A DNA stretch of 6,036 bases, from assembly GCA_027044005.1 (NCBI GenBank), contig JALUDK010000042.1, positions 1 through 6,036 on the forward strand, written 5' to 3'. Under the pieces are notes generated by a model. The model saw nothing but the letters and a program-made list of their open reading frames with translations. It made no database searches and was not told the DNA's origin. Shown here in pieces: positions 1 to 4,994 of this stretch. The translations under genes were made by a program, and so were the position numbers. Each line of letters begins with the position of its first letter. Position 1 is the first letter of the stretch. The DNA comes from Acidilobaceae archaeon (lineage in GTDB: Archaea; Thermoproteota; Thermoprotei_A; Sulfolobales; Acidilobaceae).

Positions 1-258
1 GTCTAGGCACCTCCACGTGTACCCCATGCCCGTATTCCAGGCTGCGCCCCAGGCTACCAGCACCTCCTTCCCCATGCTCTGCATCCATATGAATATGACA
101 CCGTTATCCTTCTTCTCTACAACTATATCTCCCAGCGGGTACGCCCCGGGCCTTGCGGTCCGGAACCTCCTGGCGACCTCCCTCTTCAGCATGGCACACC
201 ATGATGTTGATATTAGGTACTCCCTGTCTCGGCTTCGCTGGTGCTTGCTACGCCTCAA
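1..258 (-). CDS. Unrecognised protein, N-terminal part (runs off the left edge)
   Basis: An open minus-strand frame continues to the left edge, giving 86 codons from TTG 258-256 or 64 from ATG 192-190. An in-frame TAA lies upstream at about 273-271. I do not recognise the family. The start begins with a basic, helix-prone stretch (MLKREVARRFRT from the ATG). It is followed by a probably beta-rich part (GDIVVEKKDNGVIFIWM, then KEVLVAWGAAWNTGMGYTW) with four tryptophans in about 25 residues. There is no signal peptide or membrane segment. AGG for arginine and ATA for isoleucine match the neighbouring operon, supporting real coding. The TTG start is preferred because a GGGTG Shine-Dalgarno-like motif lies 7 nt upstream and a TATA-like element sits at a suitable distance. 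The ATG has no visible ribosome site and remains an alternative. It is separated from hemD by an AT-rich gap and is probably an independent transcript. Confidence 0.6.
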   Translation of the reverse strand, partial: MRRSKHQRSRDREYLISTSWCAMLKREVARRFRTARPGAYPLGDIVVEKKDNGVIFIWMQSMGKEVLVAWGAAWNTGMGYTWRCLD

Positions 259-383
259 TAGGTTGCACCCTTAGAATTGTCTGGCTAATATTATAATATT
301 GTATTTCACCATTATATGTTTTACATTATCATTTATCCGGTACTATCTAGTGTTAGAGGATTTTATAGAGTACTTATTTATTA
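259..383. other. AT-rich intergenic region between hemD and the left-edge gene
   Basis: This 125-nt stretch is sharply AT-rich compared with the GC-rich genes on both sides and contains no credible coding frame. It holds the putative promoter of the left-edge gene. It also presumably holds the 3' end of the hem operon, but no oligo-T run of the archaeal terminator kind is visible on the minus strand after hemD. The only hairpin potential is a weak bulged stem (GTACT/AGTAC plus CTA/TAG) spanning about 340-373, so no terminator is called. Confidence 0.6.
284..310 (-). promoter_or_regulatory. Putative archaeal promoter (BRE/TATA-like) for the left-edge gene
   Basis: Read on the minus strand, GAAAT (307-303) resembles a TFB-recognition element and is followed by AATATTATAATATT (300-287), an AT-only 14-bp perfect palindrome that can act as a TATA box. 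With the usual archaeal spacing of about 25 nt from the box centre, transcription would start near 268. That is only about 10 nt before the TTG at 258 and compatible with a very short leader. A second AT-rich match (ACATATAATGG, about 321-311 on the minus strand) lies just upstream. This is inferred from composition and position only. Confidence 0.4.
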
Positions 384-1127
384 TTACCTATTGCACCTGG
401 ACATCGCGGCCGAAATCAGGCTCTTGATGGTATATTCCTTGGGCATAAAGTAGCGGAGCCCGTGGGCATCTAGAACCCTACCAGTCTCTGGGCCTATAGC
501 CGCGAGGCGTGTCTTGAGCCCGTGGAGCCTGGGAGCGACTAGCGTTGCCTGCATTGGACTGGTGAAGAGAGCGTAATCCACAGAGCCACTTGCTATGAGG
601 CTGGCGGTTACCGCGGCGTTCCCAAGCAGGGGCTCGTTCCTGTATACAGCGACCTCTACAAGCTCCACCCCACTGCTTGCCAGCACTTCTCCTAGTATAG
701 GGGAGGCCCTGGACGCCCTCGCGGCCACCACTCTATCCGGCTTCATGCCAACTAGTGTGGATGCCAGTGCCCTAACTGTGTAGCCGTTAGGCGGCATCAC
801 TATGGATCGTGGCTTCCCTAGGTGTGCGTGTAGCGATTTGAGCGTGGATGGCCCAACTACCCCGACGGTCGACCTTCTAACCAGCTCGGCGATATCAGCA
901 TAGATCCCCTGCTTGACGGCGTCTAGTGCTAGTATCCTGGGGGCCCTGGGGCTAGTGAAGACTATCACATCTCCAGGGCCTGCCTGGCTTAGTAGCTCTC
1001 GGGAGGATCCCTCTACCGGCTCTACTGCTATGAGTGGTATCCACACGGCCTCGTATCCAGGGCCGCGGGGAGGGTTATCGGGTCCCATGAAGAGTAGCCT
1101 GCATCCTCCCTGCAATCCTAGCAGCAC
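384..1127 (-). CDS. hemD: Uroporphyrinogen-III synthase (HemD)
   Basis: HemD closes linear hydroxymethylbilane with inversion of ring D to make uroporphyrinogen III, in the cytosol. The 247-residue length fits the family. Its weakly conserved signature is visible as two Rossmann-like halves: first-strand RLLFMGP (10-16), VFTSPRA (56-62), VVGPST (90-95), VYRNE (161-165), ALFTSPMQA (186-194), AAIGPETG (209-216), then EYTIKSLI (231-238), the usual ending of the fold. Sequence conservation is always low here, so position between the methyltransferase and the operon end supports the call strongly. The start is uncertain. GTG 1127 overlaps the upstream gene by 53 nt, TTG 1115 by 41 nt and ATG 1088 by 14 nt. 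The ATG would remove the first beta strand, so GTG or TTG is favoured, although neither has a clear ribosome site. It is the last gene of the operon, ending in TAA. Confidence 0.87.
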   Translation of the reverse strand: MLLGLQGGCRLLFMGPDNPPRGPGYEAVWIPLIAVEPVEGSSRELLSQAGPGDVIVFTSPRAPRILALDAVKQGIYADIAELVRRSTVGVVGPSTLKSLHAHLGKPRSIVMPPNGYTVRALASTLVGMKPDRVVAARASRASPILGEVLASSGVELVEVAVYRNEPLLGNAAVTASLIASGSVDYALFTSPMQATLVAPRLHGLKTRLAAIGPETGRVLDAHGLRYFMPKEYTIKSLISAAMSRCNR

Positions 1128-1821
1128 CCCCCAGTATTATCACGCTCGGGTTCCCATACTCCCCCTGGGCGTGGAGCCTTGCTAGCTCCTCTACCGTGCC
1201 GTGGTACACCTTTTCGCCTGGCATGGCTCCCCTGTATACTACTACACCAGGGGTGCTTGGGCCTAGTACTCTGGAGGCTGTGCCTAGGACCTCGCTAGCC
1301 CTCCCCGCGGCCATGAGTAGGACTAGTGTATCGCTGGCCTTGAGCAGCTCTGGTATGGCCGGGTTTGGCCTCCCCCCGGCTAGCACTCCTGTGGTGACCG
1401 TGTAGGAGTGGGAGCCTAACCTTGATCCTAGGGGGGCTAGTGCCCGGGAGGATGCGTATACGTAGCTTGGCACACCGGGGATTACCTCGCACTCTACCCC
1501 ACGGCTGGCAAGGTAGAGGCACTCCTCCTCTCCCCTGCCGAAGATCAGGGGGTCGCCGCCCTTTAGCCTAACAACGTGTAGCCCCTTCAGCGACCTGTCT
1601 AGTAGTAGCTCGTTGATCTCCTCCTGGGTCATATGGTGCCTCCCGGGCTCCTTTCCTGCATATACTAGCTCCGCCCCCTTGGGCGCCTCTTCCAGCAGCT
1701 CCCTGGGGACTAGCCTATCGTATACTACAACGTCTGCCCTCCTGAGCTCCATTAGGCCCTTAACCGTTATCAGGCCCGGGTCCCCCGGGCCTGCGCCAAC
1801 TAGTACTACTCTACCCTTCAT
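1075..1821 (-). CDS. cobA: Uroporphyrinogen-III C-methyltransferase (SUMT, CobA type)
   Basis: The enzyme transfers two methyl groups from S-adenosylmethionine to C2 and C7 of uroporphyrinogen III, giving precorrin-2, the branch point to siroheme, cobalamin and, in many archaea, heme. The 248-residue protein is a stand-alone tetrapyrrole methylase without the CysG dehydrogenase domain. Visible motifs are VGAGPGDPGLIT (8-19), YDRLV (34-38), VVRLKGGDPLIFGRGEEE (83-100) and EVIPGVPS (112-119). The family's usual PLTHR is PLGSR here (130-134), and the adenine-side YMG is LMA (169-171), so it is somewhat divergent. ATG 1821 is chosen because GGAGG (1835-1831) lies 9 nt upstream; TTG 1827, six bases earlier, is too close to that site. 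It overlaps the hemC end by 11 nt and the hemD start by up to 53 nt. A related precorrin methylase is possible but less likely given the context and glycine-rich motifs. Confidence 0.93.
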   Translation of the reverse strand: MKGRVVLVGAGPGDPGLITVKGLMELRRADVVVYDRLVPRELLEEAPKGAELVYAGKEPGRHHMTQEEINELLLDRSLKGLHVVRLKGGDPLIFGRGEEECLYLASRGVECEVIPGVPSYVYASSRALAPLGSRLGSHSYTVTTGVLAGGRPNPAIPELLKASDTLVLLMAAGRASEVLGTASRVLGPSTPGVVVYRGAMPGEKVYHGTVEELARLHAQGEYGNPSVIILGGAARIAGRMQATLHGTR

Positions 1822-2701
1822 CCTCAACCGCCTCCAGCAGCTTGGATATCATGTACCCAGCCTCCTCCCCAACCGCCCTCGCCTTCTCTATGGGGCCCCG
1901 GGCCCTGGCTACGTGTAGGCTTCCATTAACCACTGTGGAGGCCCATACCGTTATCATCTGCCCGTGCAGCCTCGAGTATCCCCCCAGGGGGGCCCTGCAC
2001 CCGGATCCGGCAGAGGATAGTATGCCCCTCTCAGCCTCGGCCATGGCCCTGGACTCCTTGTGATCTATGCCTCGTAGGACCTCTGCGATCCTGGAGTCTT
2101 CCCTGGCAACTACGGCTAGTAGCCCCTGGCCTGGTGCTGGTGGCCAGATTAGCGGGTCTAGCCGTAGCCTGGGTACACTGGCTCCTATCCTCTGGAGGCC
2201 AGCCTCCGCGACTATGATATAGTCATACCTGCCCTCCCCTAGCTTCCGTAGCCTCGTGTCTAGGTTGCCTCTTAGCGGCTCCACCTTTGCTCCGGGGTAG
2301 TGTATGCTGGCTAGGCCCATCCTTCTTAGGCTGCTAGTTCCTATCCTGGATCCGGGGGCTGGCCCTGTTTCTGGTGGTTGTGGGACTATGGAGTCCCTCG
2401 GGTCGCCGCGGGGCGGGACTAGTACTATCTCTAGTCCTGGTGGTAGTGTTGATGGTAGGTCCTTGAGGCTGTGTACCGCTATGTCCGCCCTACCGTCTAG
2501 GACCGCCTTGTTGACCTCCTTCTCGAAGACTCCTATCCTGCCTATGAGGTGTAGCGGCTTGTCCTTGACCTTATCGCCTAGCGTGGAGACTTCTATGTGG
2601 CGTAGGGCGGCTCCTGGTATCCTGCCTCTTATGTATTCCTCTACCTCCCTGACCTGGGCCCTGCTGAGCCTGCTACCCCTCGCTGCCGCCTTTATGATCA
2701 A
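1811..2701 (-). CDS. hemC: Hydroxymethylbilane synthase / porphobilinogen deaminase (HemC)
   Basis: HemC polymerises four porphobilinogen molecules into hydroxymethylbilane, using a covalently bound dipyrromethane primer. The 296-residue protein is near full family length. Motifs in order: AARGSRLSRAQ (6-16), LGDKVKD (41-47), AVHSLKDLPS (75-84) with catalytic Asp81, RIGTSSLRR (119-127), EPLRGNLDTRL (141-151), PAPGQGLLAVVARE (188-201), and SGCRAPLGGY (233-242), where Cys235 is the cofactor attachment residue. All key residues are present, so it should be active. The start is TTG 2701, whose TTGA overlaps the TGA stop of hemL by 4 nt, a classic coupling arrangement. A GAGGG (2716-2712) lies 10 nt upstream. 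The isoleucine codons right after it and the conserved ARGS motif near the N terminus leave no later plausible start. It overlaps the next gene by 11 nt. Confidence 0.97.
   Translation of the reverse strand: MIIKAAARGSRLSRAQVREVEEYIRGRIPGAALRHIEVSTLGDKVKDKPLHLIGRIGVFEKEVNKAVLDGRADIAVHSLKDLPSTLPPGLEIVLVPPRGDPRDSIVPQPPETGPAPGSRIGTSSLRRMGLASIHYPGAKVEPLRGNLDTRLRKLGEGRYDYIIVAEAGLQRIGASVPRLRLDPLIWPPAPGQGLLAVVAREDSRIAEVLRGIDHKESRAMAEAERGILSSAGSGCRAPLGGYSRLHGQMITVWASTVVNGSLHVARARGPIEKARAVGEEAGYMISKLLEAVEDEG
1831..1835 (-). promoter_or_regulatory. Ribosome binding site deciding the cobA start
   Basis: GGAGG on the minus strand lies inside the 3' end of hemC, 9 nt before ATG 1821 but only 3 nt before the alternative TTG 1827. 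This favours the ATG. Confidence 0.65.
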
Positions 2702-3972
2702 GGCTCTAAGGCCCTCTTTAACGCTCTAGTTACTGCTTCCTGGAATAGCTCCGTCTCCCGGCTTGTATGGGCTGTGGAGGTGAATAGTGCTTCCATTTGG
2801 CTCGGCGCTATGAATACTCCCTGGATCCTCATGTAGTGGTGTAGCCTCTTGTAGAGCCTGTGGTTTGACGCCCTTGCCTGTTCCGCGTTCTCCACGGGCC
2901 CGCTTGTACCCAGGAATATCTGGGCCATGCTCTCCACCCTGTTTATAGTGTACTCTACCCCTAATCTGGATGCCGCCTCGTCCAGGGCCTCCACTACCTC
3001 CTTCATGGCCTCTGAGGCCCGGGGCAGCTCCTTCTCTAGGGCCTCAAGCGAGGCTATACCGGCAGCCATGGCTAGGGGGTGGGCGTTGAAGGTGCCGGCG
3101 TTGAATACCTTGCCGGCCGGGGATAGGTGCTCCATTATCCTCCTCTCTGCTGCGACTGCTCCTATAGGCATCCCGCCTCCGATGGCCTTGCCTAGGGTGA
3201 CTATGTCTGCCTCGACCCCGTAGTACTCCTGCGCGCCCCCCAGGGATATCCTAAAGCCGGTTACAACCTCGTCGAAGATTAGGAGCGCCCCGTAACTCCT
3301 TGTTATCCTCCTTAGCCCCCCAAGGAACCCGGGTAGCGGTGGGACTACCCCCATGTTGGCCGCCACGGGCTCCACTATCACCGCTGCTATCTCATCCCCA
3401 TGCCTCCTGAAGGCCTCCTCCACGCTATGCAGGTCATTATACCTGGCGACTAGGGTTAGGCTTGCCACCTCCCTGGGGACGCCGCTACTGCTTGGTATGC
3501 CTAGCTCCCCCGCCGCGCTTCCCGCTGCGACTAGGACCTGATCATGGCTTCCGTGGTAGTTCCCATCGAACTTTAGTATTAGCTTTCTGCCTGTGTAGCC
3601 GCGGGCCAGCCTTATTGCGGTCATGGTGGCCTCTGTCCCTGTGTTGACGAACCTGATCATGCCCCCGGGCTTGACGTGGGCTAGTATCTTCTTTGCCAGC
3701 TCCACCTCTAGGGGCGAGGGGGCGCCGTAGAGCCAGCCCCTCCCTATAGCTTCCCTCAGCGCCTCCTCAACCTTAGGGTGCCTGTGGCCTAGTATTAGGG
3801 GGCCGTAGCCGAGGACCATGTCTAGTAGCTTCTCACCGTCTACTGTGTATAGGTATGGGCCCCATGCATCGGCTACATAGAAGGGCTCGGGCTCCACGAG
3901 CGCTCTGACCGGGCTATTGACGCCGCCTGGGAATAGCTCCTTGGCCTCCCTGTATAGCTCCCTAGACCCCAC
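2698..3972 (-). CDS. hemL: Glutamate-1-semialdehyde 2,1-aminomutase (HemL)
   Basis: HemL is a pyridoxal-phosphate class III aminotransferase that converts glutamate-1-semialdehyde, the product of HemA, to 5-aminolevulinate. The 424-residue length is typical. Motifs: FPGGVNSPVRA (14-24), the substrate-side start characteristic of HemL rather than other aminotransferases; NTGTEATMTAIRLAR (110-124), phosphate binding, with Thr in place of the more common Ser; FDGNYHG (135-141); FDEVVTGFR (233-241) with cofactor Asp234; TLGKAIGGGMPIGA (259-272) with Schiff-base Lys262; GTFNAHPLAMAAG (293-305); PSQMEALFTSTAHT (390-403). The start is GTG 3972, with AGGAGGTG 8 nt upstream and the conserved FPGGVNSP at the expected distance. 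It follows hemB by a 17-nt gap and its TGA stop overlaps the hemC start. Its presence with HemA shows the C5 route to aminolevulinate. Confidence 0.98.
   Translation of the reverse strand: MGSRELYREAKELFPGGVNSPVRALVEPEPFYVADAWGPYLYTVDGEKLLDMVLGYGPLILGHRHPKVEEALREAIGRGWLYGAPSPLEVELAKKILAHVKPGGMIRFVNTGTEATMTAIRLARGYTGRKLILKFDGNYHGSHDQVLVAAGSAAGELGIPSSSGVPREVASLTLVARYNDLHSVEEAFRRHGDEIAAVIVEPVAANMGVVPPLPGFLGGLRRITRSYGALLIFDEVVTGFRISLGGAQEYYGVEADIVTLGKAIGGGMPIGAVAAERRIMEHLSPAGKVFNAGTFNAHPLAMAAGIASLEALEKELPRASEAMKEVVEALDEAASRLGVEYTINRVESMAQIFLGTSGPVENAEQARASNHRLYKRLHHYMRIQGVFIAPSQMEALFTSTAHTSRETELFQEAVTRALKRALEP
2712..2716 (-). promoter_or_regulatory. Putative ribosome binding site of hemC (TTG start)
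   Basis: GAGGG on the minus strand, inside the end of hemL, lies 10 nt before TTG 2701. It is weaker than the sites of hemB and hemL, so coupling through the TTGA overlap with the hemL stop probably contributes to initiation. Confidence 0.45.
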
Positions 3973-3980
3973 CCCGGCTG

Positions 3981-3988
3981 CACCTCCT
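3981..3988 (-). promoter_or_regulatory. Ribosome binding site of hemL
   Basis: AGGAGGTG on the minus strand, almost a full anti-16S match, lies 8 nt before GTG 3972 and entirely in the 17-nt gap after the hemB stop. It fixes the GTG start, and it is the only junction in the operon whose ribosome site is not inside an upstream gene. Confidence 0.75.
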
Positions 3989-3989
3989 G

Positions 3990-4994
3990 CTAGAATGGGT
4001 CAAATCCATCCCTAGCCAGGCTGGCCGCTTCTAGGGCGTGGTACGTGATGACTATGTCGGCTCCAGCCCTGATTATTGAGTGTAGGATCTCCATCATTAG
4101 CACCCTATAGTCTGCTAGGCCAGCCTCGCTCATCAGCCTGACCATTGCATACTCCCCACTAACATTATAGGCGGCCAGGGGCGCCCAGGGGAATCTGTCC
4201 TTGACTAGCCGTATCACGTCTAGGTACGCTAGGGCCGGCTTCACCATGACTATGTCAGCACCTTCCTCTAGGTCAAGCTCCACCTCCCTCAGCGCTTCCA
4301 TGCCCCTCCTGGGATCCATCTGGTAGGTCCTCCTGTCGCCGAACCTTGGCGCCGAGTCTAGGGCCCCGCGGAAGGGGCCGTAGAAGGCTGAGGCGTACTT
4401 GGCCGAGTACGCCATTATGCCCACCCCGGTGTAGCCCTCCTTGTCAAGCGCCTCCCTGATGGCTGCCACCTGGCCGTCCATCATGCCAGAGGGGGCTATG
4501 AAGTCTGTACCCGCCTCGGCGTGGCTAACGGCTATCCTCGAGTAGACCTTCAGTGTCTCGTCGTTATCAATCATGATCCTCCCGTTTACCTCCCTGGGAA
4601 TCCCGCAGTGGCCGTGATCCGTGTAGCTGCATATGCATAGGTCTGTGAAGATCAGGGGCTCCCATCCCAGCTCCCTCCTTATCGTCCTGACTGCCTCCTG
4701 CACTGGCCCCTTGCGGTTGTATGCCGGGGTTCCCATCCTGTCTTTGAGTCGTGTGCTGGAGAAGAGGAGGAAGGACTTTACCCCTAGCTCCATGGCCTCC
4801 GATATGTAGTCTACCAGGTCTGGCGAGCCTGGCCCGTATCTATAGTGTCCAGGCAGGCTCTCTATAGGCTCCCGCCCTTGCAGCCCCTCTCCTATGAAGA
4901 CTGGCAGGATCAGGTGTCCCGGGTCTAGGATTGCCTGGGAGACCAGCCTCCTAACGGTCTTCCCTGTCCTGAGCCTCCTAGGCCTTATCCTCAC
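3990..4994 (-). CDS. hemB: Porphobilinogen synthase / delta-aminolevulinic acid dehydratase (HemB)
   Basis: HemB condenses two 5-aminolevulinates into porphobilinogen, usually as a cytosolic octamer. With the start chosen here it has 334 residues, typical of the family. Motifs: LILPVFIGEG (28-37); FTDLCICSYTDHGHCG (116-131), with Cys120, Cys122 and Cys130 forming the catalytic zinc site; MAYSAKYASAFYGPFR (194-209) with Lys199; YQMDPRRGMEALRE (224-237); MVKPALAYLD (250-259) with Schiff-base Lys252; NVSGEYAM (277-284). The three cysteines indicate the zinc-dependent class rather than the magnesium-only one. GTG 4994 is preferred because GGAGGAGG lies 7 nt upstream. The longer reading from TTG 5024 would add a low-complexity glycine/serine leader and has no ribosome site. 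With GTG, the overlap with the hemA end is 17 nt. hemL follows after 17 nt. Confidence 0.97.
   Translation of the reverse strand: MRIRPRRLRTGKTVRRLVSQAILDPGHLILPVFIGEGLQGREPIESLPGHYRYGPGSPDLVDYISEAMELGVKSFLLFSSTRLKDRMGTPAYNRKGPVQEAVRTIRRELGWEPLIFTDLCICSYTDHGHCGIPREVNGRIMIDNDETLKVYSRIAVSHAEAGTDFIAPSGMMDGQVAAIREALDKEGYTGVGIMAYSAKYASAFYGPFRGALDSAPRFGDRRTYQMDPRRGMEALREVELDLEEGADIVMVKPALAYLDVIRLVKDRFPWAPLAAYNVSGEYAMVRLMSEAGLADYRVLMMEILHSIIRAGADIVITYHALEAASLARDGFDPF

Noticed and set aside
17..274. Plus-strand open frame of 85 codons at the left end
   Set aside because: It is antisense to a minus-strand frame with operon-like codon use, has no recognisable motif or ribosome site, and extends into the AT-rich boundary. 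It is best explained as a shadow frame.
340..373. Bulged hairpin after hemD as a terminator
   Set aside because: It has only 5 + 3 base pairs with a 2-nt bulge and a 16-nt loop, and no T-run follows on the minus strand. Too weak to call.
1295..1522. Minus-strand 75-codon frame inside cobA
   Set aside because: It is out of frame within a gene with clear methyltransferase motifs and has no independent support.
2304..2729. Plus-strand open frame of 141 codons
   Set aside because: It lies wholly opposite hemC and the hemL end, both certain genes. Its composition (Ser, Leu, Pro, Thr) is that of a complement frame of a purine-rich gene.
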